From the NCBI GenBank assembly GCA_027533455.1, contig JAPZUC010000003.1, forward strand, positions 62,001 through 126,000: DNA of 64,000 nt, given 5' to 3'. A program made the translations under genes and the position numbers. Numbering within the stretch: the stretch's first letter is position 1; each line of letters opens with the position of its first letter. Source of the DNA: Porphyrobacter sp. (lineage in GTDB: Bacteria; Pseudomonadota; Alphaproteobacteria; Sphingomonadales; Sphingomonadaceae). Positions 48,099 through 57,741 of this stretch are shown one piece after another. Under the pieces are notes generated by a model. The model had not been told where the DNA came from and did not search any database. It saw nothing but the letters and a program-made list of their open reading frames with translations.

Positions 48099-48677
48099 AT
48101 GAGTAATCGCATCCGCGACATCCGCAAGGCCAAAGGGCTGACGCTCGCTGATCTTGCGGCTGCCTGCTCGCCGCCGACCACCGCGCAGACCATCGGGCGG
48201 CTGGAGACAGGCATGCGCCAGCTTTCGCTCGGCTGGATGAACAAGATCGCCGCGGCCTTGGGCGTCGATCCTGCGAGCCTGATGCGCGCCGAAACCGCCG
48301 CGACCGCGCAGATCGTTGCCGAGCTTGGTGCGGGCGGAGCCGAGGCTCTTGCCGCCCCGCGCGAAGCGCTTGCACCCACTGCGCTGGGTCCGGAAGATGG
48401 CCCCGCCCCGCTGGTGCTCACCGTGACGCAGAGCGTGGGCGAATACCGCCCCGGCGACCTCGTGTGGCTGCGCCAGATCGTCCCCGACGATGCGCAATCG
48501 GCCATCAACCGCGATTGCCTCGTGCCCCGCCCCGGCGGGCGTTTCGCCTTCGGGCGGCTGATCGACCGGCGCGGCAATCTGGTCGGCCTGCTCCCGCCGG
48601 GCGCGGGACAGAAGCAGGTGGTGGTCGACAATCCGGCATGGATCGCGGTCGCCTTCATGCTGGTGAGGGCACTGTGA
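48099..48677 (+). CDS. XRE-family (HTH_3) transcriptional regulator
   Basis: A 192-aa protein with an N-terminal helix-turn-helix: IRDIRKAKGLTLADLAAACSPPTTAQTIGRLETG. The C-terminal half (about residues 95-192) is of a peptidase S24-like or sensor type with the segment GDLVWLRQIVPDD, but no clear catalytic Ser/Lys pair. The ATG at 48099 is preferred to the open frame from 48018. Divergent from the DUF6456 gene, 95 bases apart. Confidence 0.85.
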   Translation: MSNRIRDIRKAKGLTLADLAAACSPPTTAQTIGRLETGMRQLSLGWMNKIAAALGVDPASLMRAETAATAQIVAELGAGGAEALAAPREALAPTALGPEDGPAPLVLTVTQSVGEYRPGDLVWLRQIVPDDAQSAINRDCLVPRPGGRFAFGRLIDRRGNLVGLLPPGAGQKQVVVDNPAWIAVAFMLVRAL

Positions 48678-48702
48678 TCCTCCGCGTGCTAGGGAGCCGG
48701 TC

Positions 48703-49887
48703 GTGAAACACGTCCTGGCCCTGTCCACGCTCTATCCCAATCCGGTGAACCCGCGGTTCGGCACCTTTGTCGCACGCTCGCTGGAGGCGCTGGCCAAGCG
48801 CGGGGACTGGCGGGTAACTGTCGTCAATCCCATCGGCCTGCCGCCTCTCGCGCTGGGACGTTACCGGTCGCTTGCCGAACTGCCGCAGGTGAGTGTCGAG
48901 GGCGGGATCACCGTCCACCGCCCGCGCTTCACACTGATCGCGCGTATCGGCGCGCGCCGCAATGCGGCCGCCATCGCCGCCGCAGTGCTGCCGCTGGCGC
49001 GCAGGCTTCATGCCGAAACGCCGATCGACGTGATCGATGCGCAATTCTTCTTTCCCGACGGGCCGGCTGCGGCGCAGATCGCGGGCGCACTCGGCCTGCC
49101 GCTTTCAATCAAGGCACGCGGGAGCGACATCACCTTGTGGGGCAAGGAAGGCTTTGCGCGGCGCCAGATGGTCGATGCGGCGCGCGCGGCGAAGGGGCTG
49201 CTTGCTGTCAGCGAGGATCTGGCCGAACAGATGGCCGCGATGGGCATGGAACGCAGCAAGATCACGCTGCATTATACCGGCCTGGATCGTGACCGCTTCC
49301 GTCCCTTTGATCACCCCCAGCTGCGCCGCCAGCTTTCGGGCGAGCTGGGCTTTGCCCTGCCCGTCAATGCGCCGCTGCTCGTCTGTGTCGGCGCGCTGAT
49401 CGAGCGCAAGGGGCAGGCCATCGCAATCCGCGCGCTGCGCGAAATTCCGGATGCGCGGCTGGTGCTGATCGGCAAGGGCGAAGACGAGGCCCGCCTGCGC
49501 GCTCTGGTGACAAGCGAAGGTGTTGGGACCCGCGTGTTCTTCGCCGGGTCGATCGACCATGACCTGATGCCGCTGATCCTCTCGGCTGCCGATGTCATGG
49601 TGCTGCCGACCGCGAACGAGGGTCTTGCCAATGCCTGGGTTGAGGCACTCGCCTGCGGGACGCCGGTGGTGACCTGCAACGTGGGCGGCGCGCGCGAACT
49701 CATCAACAGCGAAACCGCCGGGCGCCTGGTCGCACGCGACCCGCACAGTGTGGCGGCAGGAGTCAACGCGATCCTCTCCAACCCGCCCCCACGTGAGGCG
49801 GTGGCAGCGCTAACCGATAACTTCAGCTGGGACGCCAATGCCGCCGCGCTCGCGGCGCATTATGAAAGGCTGGTCGCAGAGGCCTGA
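48703..49887 (+). CDS. Glycosyltransferase family 4 protein
   Basis: A 394-aa GT-B glycosyltransferase. The N-terminal domain starts LALSTLYPNPVNPRFGTFVARS; the C-terminal GT4 domain has VCVGALIERKGQ, LVLIGKGED, and the nucleotide-sugar motif PTANEGLANAWVEALACGTPVV followed by GGARELI. The sugar and acceptor are unknown. GTG start at 48703; the gene stands alone, convergent with secF. Confidence 0.9.
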   Translation: MKHVLALSTLYPNPVNPRFGTFVARSLEALAKRGDWRVTVVNPIGLPPLALGRYRSLAELPQVSVEGGITVHRPRFTLIARIGARRNAAAIAAAVLPLARRLHAETPIDVIDAQFFFPDGPAAAQIAGALGLPLSIKARGSDITLWGKEGFARRQMVDAARAAKGLLAVSEDLAEQMAAMGMERSKITLHYTGLDRDRFRPFDHPQLRRQLSGELGFALPVNAPLLVCVGALIERKGQAIAIRALREIPDARLVLIGKGEDEARLRALVTSEGVGTRVFFAGSIDHDLMPLILSAADVMVLPTANEGLANAWVEALACGTPVVTCNVGGARELINSETAGRLVARDPHSVAAGVNAILSNPPPREAVAALTDNFSWDANAAALAAHYERLVAEA

Positions 49888-49899
49888 GGCCCCCGCCCC

Positions 49900-50877
49900 T
49901 TACGCTTCCCCGCGCGCGAGCTTGTCCTGACGGTCGACCGCGGTTTCTGCCGGCACGAAGCTGCTCGTCGTCACGCCCATCCAGATCAGCAGCGGGCCTG
50001 CCATGTAGATCGAGGAATAGGTGCCGATGAACAGGCCCACGGTGATCGCCGCGACCATGCCGAACAGGCTCGGCGGGCCGAATATCAGCAGCGGGATCAG
50101 CGCGATGAACAGCGTCAGCGACGTCATCACCGTGCGCGACAGCGTCTCGTTGACCGACAGGTCGAGCAGGTCGCCCATCTCCATCTTGCGGTACTTCTTG
50201 AGGTTTTCGCGGATGCGGTCGTAGACGACGATGGTGTCGTTGAGCGAATAGCCGATAATCGCGAGGATCGCCGCGACGATCTGCAAGCTGAACTCCATCT
50301 GCGTCAGCGCGAATAGCCCGACGGTCACCGACACGTCGTGCACCAGCGCGAACATGGCGCCCACGCCGAACTGCCATTCGAAGCGCACCCAGATATAGAG
50401 CGAGACTGCTGCCATCGCCGCCAGCAGCGCGAGGATCGCCTGATCGCGGAACTCGCCTGCGACCTTGCCGGACACGGTATCGTTACCGTCCTTGCGGGCG
50501 TCGGGATAGGCGGTTGTGATGGCCGCGATCACCTTGTCGCCGATAGCGGTCGCAGCGCCGGGGGTGTCCTCGGCGCCTTCGGGCAGGGCCACGCGGATCG
50601 AGACCTGGTTGGGCGCGCCGAATTCCTGAACCACCGGCTCGCCATAGCCGAGCCCGCCGACCAGCTCGCGCAGGGACGGGATCGGCGCGGTCTCCCGCTG
50701 CTGGAAGGTGATGCGCACCTCTTGCCCGCCGGCAAAGTCGACGCCGAAGTTGAGGCCGTTGACCGCTACCGCCGCCCAGCTGCCGATAATCAGCACCAGA
50801 CTGAGCACGAAGAACGGCACGCGCAGCTTGAGGAACTTGATGTTCGTGTTGTCAGGGACAAGCTTCAGGAGATTCAT
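49900..50877 (-). CDS. secF: Protein translocase subunit SecF
   Basis: A 325-aa membrane subunit of SecDF, which uses the proton gradient to pull secreted proteins across the inner membrane. The first helix is followed by GLNFGVDFAGGQEVRITF. YSLNDTIVVYDRIRENL and SRTVMTSLTLFIALIPL mark the transmembrane channel. It follows secD by 13 bases. Confidence 0.96.
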   Translation of the reverse strand: MNLLKLVPDNTNIKFLKLRVPFFVLSLVLIIGSWAAVAVNGLNFGVDFAGGQEVRITFQQRETAPIPSLRELVGGLGYGEPVVQEFGAPNQVSIRVALPEGAEDTPGAATAIGDKVIAAITTAYPDARKDGNDTVSGKVAGEFRDQAILALLAAMAAVSLYIWVRFEWQFGVGAMFALVHDVSVTVGLFALTQMEFSLQIVAAILAIIGYSLNDTIVVYDRIRENLKKYRKMEMGDLLDLSVNETLSRTVMTSLTLFIALIPLLIFGPPSLFGMVAAITVGLFIGTYSSIYMAGPLLIWMGVTTSSFVPAETAVDRQDKLARGEA

Positions 50878-50890
50878 GGCTGCTTGCTCC

Positions 50891-52480
50891 TCAGATATTG
50901 ATGTCGTTGGGGCGCGCCTTGCGCAGCCATCCGGCGACGAACATGCGGGTCAGGGTCACGCCAGTGAACACCGAGGTGATGATCCCGATCACCAGCACCA
51001 CGGCAAAGCCCTTGATCGGACCCGAGCCGAAGGCGAACAGCGCCACACCGGAAATGACGTTGGTGAGGTTCGCGTCGAAGATTGCGCGGCTAGCTTCCTT
51101 GTAGCCGGTCTCGACCGCAGCGACGACCTTGCGGCCGCGCGCGCGCTCCTCGCGGATACGCTCGTTGATCAGCACGTTGGCATCGACCGCCGCACCGATA
51201 GTGATCACGAAGCCCGCGATCCCCGGCAGGGTCAGCGTGAAGCCGCCGAGCGCCATCAGCCCCAGCAGCATCAGCACGTTGAACACCAGCGCGACCGTGG
51301 CGTAGATGCCGAAGCGGCCATACGAGGTGATCATCAAGGCGATCACCGCAAGGCTGCCGATGCCCATCGCGAGCAGGCCCTTGCGGATCGAGTCCGCGCC
51401 GAGATCCGGCCCGACGGTGCGTTCCTCCACCACAGCCAGCGGCACCGGAAGTGCACCCGACCGCAGCGAAATCGCGAGGTTGTTGGCGGATTCCGGCGTG
51501 AAATTGCCCGATATCTGCGCACGACCGCCGATGATCGGCTCGTTGATGTTGGGCGCGGAAAGCACCTTGCCGTCAAGGATGATGGCGAAGGGCTTGCCGA
51601 CGTTCTCGGTCGTCAGCTTGGCGAACTTGGCTCCGCCCTGTGCATCGAAGGTGATGGTTACAACGTTCTGGTTGTTCTGCGGATCGCGGCTCGCCTGCGC
51701 GCCAGTCAGGTTGTCGCCGCGGATCCCGCCGAGACGCCGCACTGCGATCGCCCCGCCCTGCCCTTCGGCATAGGGGAAAATCTCGCTGCCCGGAGGGGCA
51801 ATGCCCGCCTGCACATTGCTCGGCAGGGCATTGAGATCGACCAGCTTGAATTCGAGCTGCGCAGTCTGGCCGAGCAGCGACTTGAGCGCGTCGGGATCCT
51901 GCAGACCCGGCACCTGAACGACTATGCGGGTGGCGCCCTGCCGGATGATGGTCGGCTCGCGCGTGCCCAATTCATCGATGCGGCGGCGCACCACTTCGGT
52001 GGCGCTGTCCATGGCATCGTCGATTGCCTGCGCAACGCCGGCATCGGTCTGGGAGAGCACCATGCGCTGCCCATCGACCACGCTGAGTTCCCACTCGCGC
52101 ACGGTGGTGGCGCCCTGCATCACCGGCTCGATCAGCCCGCGCGCGCGGTCGATGTCGGCCGCATTTTCAAGCATGAAGGACAATTGGCCGTCGGCGGTCG
52201 AAACGTCGCCGATCCGGATGCGCGGATTGGCATTGCGCATCAGCTGGCGAACGGTCTCTTCCATGTTCTCGAGCCGCTGGGCCCGCACGTCGGAAGACTT
52301 CGCCTCGAGTAGCAGGTGCGAGCCGCCCGCAAGGTCGAGCCCGAGATTGACCTCGGGACGCGGCAGCGCCGAGGGCCAGTCCAGTCCCGCCACATTGAAC
52401 AGCGAGGGCAACGCCAGCAGCGATGCCGCCAGCGTCACCGCCCATAGCGAGAGCTTTTTCCAGAGGGGGAAATCGAGCAT
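50891..52480 (-). CDS. secD: Protein translocase subunit SecD
   Basis: A 529-aa partner of SecF. The D1 motif appears as LGLDLAGGSHLLLE, and the C-terminal transmembrane region has GFVITIGAAVDANVLINERIREE with the conserved Asp. The large periplasmic domain P1 lies between residues about 60 and 330. Operon order is yajC-secD-secF. Confidence 0.97.
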   Translation of the reverse strand: MLDFPLWKKLSLWAVTLAASLLALPSLFNVAGLDWPSALPRPEVNLGLDLAGGSHLLLEAKSSDVRAQRLENMEETVRQLMRNANPRIRIGDVSTADGQLSFMLENAADIDRARGLIEPVMQGATTVREWELSVVDGQRMVLSQTDAGVAQAIDDAMDSATEVVRRRIDELGTREPTIIRQGATRIVVQVPGLQDPDALKSLLGQTAQLEFKLVDLNALPSNVQAGIAPPGSEIFPYAEGQGGAIAVRRLGGIRGDNLTGAQASRDPQNNQNVVTITFDAQGGAKFAKLTTENVGKPFAIILDGKVLSAPNINEPIIGGRAQISGNFTPESANNLAISLRSGALPVPLAVVEERTVGPDLGADSIRKGLLAMGIGSLAVIALMITSYGRFGIYATVALVFNVLMLLGLMALGGFTLTLPGIAGFVITIGAAVDANVLINERIREERARGRKVVAAVETGYKEASRAIFDANLTNVISGVALFAFGSGPIKGFAVVLVIGIITSVFTGVTLTRMFVAGWLRKARPNDINI

Positions 52481-52537
52481 TGCGTCAGTAACTCACACGC
52501 AAGGGACAGGGTATGGCGGGCGCGCGGCCCAGCCGGA

Positions 52538-52867
52538 TCAGTCGTTGGCGGGCGAACCGCCCGGGGGGATGATGTCGCCCAGCGTCGCCTTGATCGCCTT
52601 GACGCGGACATTTGTGCCAAGCTCCAGCTCGACGAAGGTCTCGTCCACCTTGATGACCTTGCCGACGAGGCCGCCCGCAGTCACGACCTGATCGCCCTTC
52701 TTGACGCCGGCGATCTTCTCCTGGTGCTGTTTCTGCTTCTTCATCTGCGGGCTGATGATCAGGAACCAGAAGATCGCGATCATTCCGACGATCGGCACGA
52801 TGTTCATGAACAGGGTGGCACCGGAAGAGGTGCCCGCCCCGGCGGCGGCTAGAAGGTCGAATGTCAT
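52538..52867 (-). CDS. yajC: Preprotein translocase subunit YajC
   Basis: A 109-aa accessory protein of the SecDF complex. One membrane helix ([19 protein letters not shown]) is followed by the signature [29 protein letters not shown]. First gene of the yajC-secD-secF operon, 57 bases ahead of secD. Confidence 0.96.
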   Translation of the reverse strand: MTFDLLAAAGAGTSSGATLFMNIVPIVGMIAIFWFLIISPQMKKQKQHQEKIAGVKKGDQVVTAGGLVGKVIKVDETFVELELGTNVRVKAIKATLGDIIPPGGSPAND

Positions 52868-53086
52868 GCGATAAGGCCCGTCAGATCCCGTGTTTCCGGC
52901 GCAGAGCGTGCGCCCCGTGCGTTCAAGTGGGCGCGCCTAGCAGCAATGCAAGTGACCCGCAATCTTTGGGCCGTGCGAGACGGCGAAGACCTCCCCGTCC
53001 CGCGTGCTTTGCGCATCAGCGCGATGCTGAACAAGGACGCTTGCCAGCACTCCAAGCCGCGCCTATAGGCGCCCCTCCACTGGTGT

Positions 53087-53163
53087 CGGGACGTAGCGCA
53101 GCCTGGTAGCGCATCACACTGGGGGTGTGGGGGTCGGAGGTTCGAATCCTCTCGTCCCGACCA
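53087..53163 (+). tRNA. tRNA-Pro (anticodon GGG)
   Basis: The sequence begins CGGGACG and ends CGTCCCG-A-CCA with the CCA encoded. The D arm (GCGCAGCCTGGTAGCGC), an anticodon loop CTGGGGG with GGG, and the T arm GGAGGTTCGAATCCT are complete. Length is 77 bases. Confidence 0.96.
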
Positions 53164-53276
53164 GTGGAATTCCCCTTTTTCCTTCCTTGGTCGCCCCGCT
53201 TCGCGGCGTGCGATTGCACGCTAGCGGGCGGCGGGCTAGGCTGGCGGCCTCGTTCTTCTCGAAAGCCGCCTTCCCC

Positions 53277-54281
53277 ATGATCCGCTGGCGCCTTGCCGCT
53301 TCCCTCGACGATTTTCGCGCCGCGCTGCTGGCTGCGCCGGTGCTTCCGGAGCGTTTTGCGATGGCCACGCTGGTTGCGGTCGATGGTTCGGCGCCGCGCG
53401 ATGTGGGCGCACAGATGCTGATCACGGCTGACGATCAATGGGGCTTCCTGTCGGGCGGCTGCATCGAGGACGATGTCGCGCGCCACGGCCGGGAAGTGCT
53501 GGCCGAAGGTGCTCCCCGCATGCTGCGCTATGGCGAGGGCAGTCCGTGGTTCGATATCAAGCTCGCCTGCGGTTCGGGAATTTCGGTGCTGGTTGAGCCG
53601 GTCGCTTCCAATGAACCTGCGGTCGCGGCACTGCTCGACGGCTGGCGCACCCGCCATCCGGTGCTGTGGTCGAGCGACGGGTGCGCCCGATCCGCTGCGC
53701 CTTCCGACGAGACGCCCGCCGATGGCTGGGACGGCGCGCGCTATACGCGCCTGTTCACCCCGCCGCTGCGGCTGGTGCTGATAGGCGAGGATGGCGCGAC
53801 GCTGACCGCCGCTGCGCTCGCGCGGGAGATGGGTTGGGAAGTCGCGCTGATCACGCCCGGCGGGCCGGACGTTCCGCCCTTCTACGGCATCGCCTATCAT
53901 CGCGGCGATCCGGCAGGCGCGCTTGCAACAATTGCGCCCGACCGCTGGACCGCCATTGCGGTGCTCTCGCATGAACGCGAGGATGACGAGCTCGGGCTTG
54001 CTGCCGCCCTGCGGAGCGAGGCCTTCTATGTCGGCGCGATCGGTGCGCGGGCGCGGCTCGATGGCCGGATCGCGCGGCTTGAAGGGCATGGCGTGAGCGC
54101 GGCAGATATTGCGCGTCTCCACGCCCCCATCGGCCTGCATGGCTTCGGCAAGGCTCCACGCGAGGTAGCGCTTTCACTCCTGGCCGAGGTCGCTCAGGCC
54201 TTCCACGCGCGCGCGGCGACGATGAGATCCTCCGGCGTGTCGATATCGAGCAGCACGCCTCTATCGGCGGTTTCGCAATAG
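53277..54281 (+). CDS. XdhC-family molybdenum hydroxylase maturation protein
   Basis: A 334-aa protein of the XdhC/CoxI family. The N-terminal XdhC domain has ATLVAVDGSAPRDVGAQMLI and GFLSGGCIEDDVARH; the C-terminal Rossmann part has VLIGEDGATLTAAALAREMG and FYVGAIGARARLDGRIARLEG. XdhC binds and sulfurylates Moco before insertion into xanthine-dehydrogenase-type enzymes. Its 3' end overlaps the convergent mocA-like gene by 88 bases, unusually long. The ATG at 53277 is chosen because the upstream open frame runs through tRNA-Pro. Confidence 0.88.
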   Translation: MIRWRLAASLDDFRAALLAAPVLPERFAMATLVAVDGSAPRDVGAQMLITADDQWGFLSGGCIEDDVARHGREVLAEGAPRMLRYGEGSPWFDIKLACGSGISVLVEPVASNEPAVAALLDGWRTRHPVLWSSDGCARSAAPSDETPADGWDGARYTRLFTPPLRLVLIGEDGATLTAAALAREMGWEVALITPGGPDVPPFYGIAYHRGDPAGALATIAPDRWTAIAVLSHEREDDELGLAAALRSEAFYVGAIGARARLDGRIARLEGHGVSAADIARLHAPIGLHGFGKAPREVALSLLAEVAQAFHARAATMRSSGVSISSSTPLSAVSQ

Positions 54282-54799
54282 GCGATCCGCTCGGGACGCG
54301 CTTTCAGAAGTGCGGTGGCGCCCGCGTCGCCCTTCAGCTCCATCAAGTCGGCAAAGGCGGCGCGGGTGAAGGCGACGGGGTGGCCGGGCTTGCCCTCGAA
54401 CAGCGGCCGCGCGGCGTATCCCGCCTTATCCGCTGCTCGGGTCAAGGGACCGCATAGAGACACCGGCACCAGCGGCATATCGCCAAGGAAGACGCACACG
54501 CCCCGCGCTTGCGGGTCAAGCCCAGCTATGCCGGCGCGCAAGGTTGCGGCCATGCCCTCGGCCCAGTTCGGCGCATCGACGATCCGGCAGCCTGCCCCTT
54601 CCAAGGCCGCGCGCACCTGTGCGCCCGCGGCTCCCGTGACGGCCAGCACCTCGGCAAATCCCGCCCCCGCGATCCGATCGGTCACGCGCCGGATCACCGG
54701 AGCGCCGCCGAGGTCCGCAAGCAGCTTGCCCCCATTTCCATTGGCATCAAAACGTCGCCCCGCTCCACCGGCGAGGATCAGCGCGGACCAGCCGAGCAC
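54194..54799 (-). CDS. MocA-like molybdenum cofactor nucleotidyltransferase
   Basis: A 201-aa NTP transferase. The nucleotide-binding signature is LILAGGAGRRF followed by GKLLADLGG, with VFLGDMPLV as the metal site and GKPGHPVAF later on. MocA makes the cytosine-dinucleotide form of Moco used by bacterial xanthine-oxidase-family hydroxylases. The place between xdhC and the hydroxylase subunits supports this; a MobA activity cannot be excluded by sequence alone. Confidence 0.85.
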   Translation of the reverse strand: MLGWSALILAGGAGRRFDANGNGGKLLADLGGAPVIRRVTDRIAGAGFAEVLAVTGAAGAQVRAALEGAGCRIVDAPNWAEGMAATLRAGIAGLDPQARGVCVFLGDMPLVPVSLCGPLTRAADKAGYAARPLFEGKPGHPVAFTRAAFADLMELKGDAGATALLKARPERIAYCETADRGVLLDIDTPEDLIVAARAWKA

Positions 54800-54814
54800 T
54801 TACGCCCCCCGACC

Positions 54815-57079
54815 TCAGGCCTTGGCTTGAGCGAGAACCGGCAGGTTGCGGATGCGCTTGCCGGTTGCCGCCATCAACGCATTCGCCAGCGCCGGTGACG
54901 AGGGCGGCACGCCCGGCTCGCCGATGCCACCGGTCTTCGCCCCGCTTTCGATGAAGTGCACGTCCACCGCAGGCGGAGCGTCAGCGAGCTTGAGGATCGG
55001 GTAATCGGTGTAGTTGCTCTCGACCACCGCGCCCTTGTCCAGCGTCACCGCCTCGCCCATGGCCGAGGAGAGCCCCATGATGAGGCCCCCTGCGATCTGC
55101 GCTTCGGCGTTCAGCGGGTTCACCGTCGTCCCGCAATCGACCACTGCCCAAGCCTTCAGCACCTTAGGGCTGCCGTCCTCTTTCAGCGTCGCTTCGACCA
55201 CCTCGGCCACGATCGTGCCGAAGCTTTCGACAATCGCGATCCCGCGCCCGACGCCTTCCGGCACCGGCGAGCCCCAGCCCGACCGCTTGGCGACTTCGTC
55301 CAGCACCGCCATATAGCGCGAGCCTTCGGGCAGGTGCTTGCGGCGGAACTGGTAGGGGTCTTCTCCTGCCGCCGCCGCCAGCTCGTCCATGAAGCTTTCG
55401 GTGTAGAACCCGATCTGGGTCGCATTCACCGAGCGCCACGGCCCGTCGATCTGGTTCGACTGGTAGGCAAAGTGGCGGCGCGAGACCGCAGGCAGATCGT
55501 AGATGAACGGCACCTCGCCTTCGGCATTGCCGCTCTGGGCATAGTCCATGCGCATCGCGGTGATCTTGCCGTCCTTGAGCGATGCTTTGAGCTTCGAGGA
55601 GGACTGGGGGCGATAGGTGCCGTGGGTCACTTCCTCTTCGCGGCTCCACACCAGCTTGACCGGATAGGGCACCTGCTTGGCCAGCAGTGCAACCTGATCG
55701 ATGATCTCCACGACATCGGGGAAGCGCCGGCCGAAGCCGCCGCCCATGATCATCGGGTTGAAGACGACATTCTCGACATCCAGTCCGGCAGCCTTGGCTG
55801 CACGCACGCGGGTGCTGAGCGGGTCCTGCAACCCGCCCCACAGTGTCAGCGTGCCGTCCTTGAAGTGGCCAGTCAGCGCGAAAGGCTCCATCATCGCGTG
55901 GTGTAGGAAGGGCACGCGGTATTCGGCCTCGACGACCTTTGCGCCAGCCGCGCCAAACACCGCGTCGACATCGCCATCGCCCGCTTCATTGTCGGCCTTG
56001 CCGCCCGCCATCAACTTGGCTTGCGCGGCATAGATCGCGGGGGTCGAGACTGCCGCATGGCCGCCATCGGTGAACTTGGGCGAGAGGGCCGCAAGGCCCT
56101 TATTGGCGGGCCAATAGCCTGTGGCGACCACGATCACCGCGTCATCCAGCTTCACGACCTTCTCGACGCCCTTCACGGCCATTGCCGGTGCCTCGTCGAC
56201 CGATTCCAGCTTGCCGCCGCGCACCGAGGCCGCCGCGACGGTCGCGACGCGCATGTCGGGAAGCGTGAAGTCGATACCGTAGACCGCAGAGCCATCGACC
56301 TTGGCAGGGATATCCCGGCGGGGAACCGGCTGGCCGATCAGCGTCCACTGTTCCCGGGTCTTCAGCACCGGATCGCTGCTGAGCGAACGCTCTGCCGCGC
56401 CCGCCGCCAACTCGCCGTAGCGCAGCGAATTACCCGATTTGGCGTGGGTGACGACACTGTCAGCCGTGGTCAGCTCGCTTGCGGGCACGCCCAGCCGGTC
56501 GGCCGCTTCGGCGATCAGCGCCGCGCGCACGGCCGCGCCGGTGCGCCGCATCGCGACCTCGCCGGTGAAGCGGATCGCCGAGGAGCCGCCGGTGATCATC
56601 AGCGGCATTGATCGTGCCATGATGCCGATCACTGCGTCGGGTAGCAGGCCTGCCACGGTCGGACCGGCCATTTCGGGCAGGAAGCCCTTGACCAACGACG
56701 CATTGGCGAAAGCCATGTCGGCCGGCGCCTGTTCGATTGTCACCTTGTCCCATGCAGCATCGAGCTCGTCAGCGAGCATCTGGCCGAGGGCCGTGTTCGA
56801 ACCCTGGCCGAAATCGATATGCGGCGAGAAGAGCGTGACGGTATCGTCTTCGGCGATGGTCATCAGGCTGTTGAAGGCCTGCTTGCCCTCGCCGCCGATC
56901 AGCGCATTGCCGCGCGACTTGGTGCTGCGGTCGGTCCACCAGACGCCGAAAATCCCGCCGCCCACCACCAGCGCGGAGCCGGCGAGGAATATGCGCCGCT
57001 TGAAGCCCTTGCGCTTCGGCTTGCCAGCAGGAGCATCGGCCTCGGGCAAATCGAGTTCGGGAGTGGGGTTGTCGGCCAT
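54815..57079 (-). CDS. Molybdenum hydroxylase large subunit (isoquinoline 1-oxidoreductase beta type)
   Basis: A 754-aa Moco-binding subunit of the xanthine oxidase family. The N-terminus carries a twin-arginine signal (FKRRIFLAGSALVVGGG), pointing to export of the folded enzyme to the periplasm. Moco-binding segments include MIMGGGFGRRFPD, and the catalytic Glu is in TGGIGEPGVPP. Relatives oxidise N-heterocycles or aldehydes; the substrate is not assigned. The start ATG overlaps the stop of the 2Fe-2S subunit gene (TGATG); the longer open frame to 57286 is antiphase to that gene. Confidence 0.92.
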   Translation of the reverse strand: MADNPTPELDLPEADAPAGKPKRKGFKRRIFLAGSALVVGGGIFGVWWTDRSTKSRGNALIGGEGKQAFNSLMTIAEDDTVTLFSPHIDFGQGSNTALGQMLADELDAAWDKVTIEQAPADMAFANASLVKGFLPEMAGPTVAGLLPDAVIGIMARSMPLMITGGSSAIRFTGEVAMRRTGAAVRAALIAEAADRLGVPASELTTADSVVTHAKSGNSLRYGELAAGAAERSLSSDPVLKTREQWTLIGQPVPRRDIPAKVDGSAVYGIDFTLPDMRVATVAAASVRGGKLESVDEAPAMAVKGVEKVVKLDDAVIVVATGYWPANKGLAALSPKFTDGGHAAVSTPAIYAAQAKLMAGGKADNEAGDGDVDAVFGAAGAKVVEAEYRVPFLHHAMMEPFALTGHFKDGTLTLWGGLQDPLSTRVRAAKAAGLDVENVVFNPMIMGGGFGRRFPDVVEIIDQVALLAKQVPYPVKLVWSREEEVTHGTYRPQSSSKLKASLKDGKITAMRMDYAQSGNAEGEVPFIYDLPAVSRRHFAYQSNQIDGPWRSVNATQIGFYTESFMDELAAAAGEDPYQFRRKHLPEGSRYMAVLDEVAKRSGWGSPVPEGVGRGIAIVESFGTIVAEVVEATLKEDGSPKVLKAWAVVDCGTTVNPLNAEAQIAGGLIMGLSSAMGEAVTLDKGAVVESNYTDYPILKLADAPPAVDVHFIESGAKTGGIGEPGVPPSSPALANALMAATGKRIRNLPVLAQAKA

Positions 57080-57555
57080 CACGCGTCTCCCTGCTGTGCC
57101 GCAGCGCCGGTCGCGGCGAGGATCGCCGTGCGGATGCGCGGGTAGGTGCCGCAGCGGCAGATGTTGGTCATCGCCTCGTCGATCTGTTCGTCGCTGGGCG
57201 TGCCGACTTTCTCGATAAGCGCGACCGCAGCCATGATCTGGCCCGACTGGCAGTATCCGCATTGCGGCACCTGCGCGTCGATCCATGCAGCCTGCACTTT
57301 ATGGAGCGTACCGTCGGCAGCCTTCAGGCCTTCGATGGTGGTGACGGACTTGCCCGCAAGCGCGCTCACAGGCACGCTGCACGAGCGGGTGAGGTTGCCG
57401 TCGACATGGACCGAACAGGCCCCGCAGGCGGCAATGCCGCAGCCGAACTTGGTTCCGGTCATGCCCAGATCGTCACGCAGTACCCACAGCAGCGGTGTGT
57501 CGGCATCGGCCTCCACGCTCACTGGCTTGCCGTTCACGGAAAATGCGATAGCCAT
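57079..57555 (-). CDS. 2Fe-2S subunit of the molybdenum hydroxylase
   Basis: A 158-aa iron-sulfur subunit. The N-terminal plant-ferredoxin cluster reads [18 protein letters not shown] with a later Cys (TRSCSVP), and the C-terminal cluster has [11 protein letters not shown] and [12 protein letters not shown]. It passes electrons from Moco to an outside acceptor. Translationally coupled to the large subunit (TGATG). No FAD subunit is nearby, as in isoquinoline oxidoreductase-type enzymes. Confidence 0.94.
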   Translation of the reverse strand: MAIAFSVNGKPVSVEADADTPLLWVLRDDLGMTGTKFGCGIAACGACSVHVDGNLTRSCSVPVSALAGKSVTTIEGLKAADGTLHKVQAAWIDAQVPQCGYCQSGQIMAAVALIEKVGTPSDEQIDEAMTNICRCGTYPRIRTAILAATGAAAQQGDA

Positions 57556-57741
57556 AGCTTACCCCCGCTGATTGGAATGTCGGTCTCTCATAGCAACCCG
57601 ATGGGCGTGTCGCCAAACGGAAAGACGCGCCTCTCTTTCAAGCCCGCTGCGGCCCGCCGCGCCAATTGGAAGAATGACGCATGCTTGCCGTCGAACGCGA
57701 CGCTTCGTAAGGGCTGGAGTGACGACGAGAGGATTGCGCCG

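Noticed and set aside
50708..52312. 534-codon open frame on the plus strand
   Set aside because: Antisense to secD/secF, low complexity His/Arg/Asp-rich translation, no ribosome-binding site.
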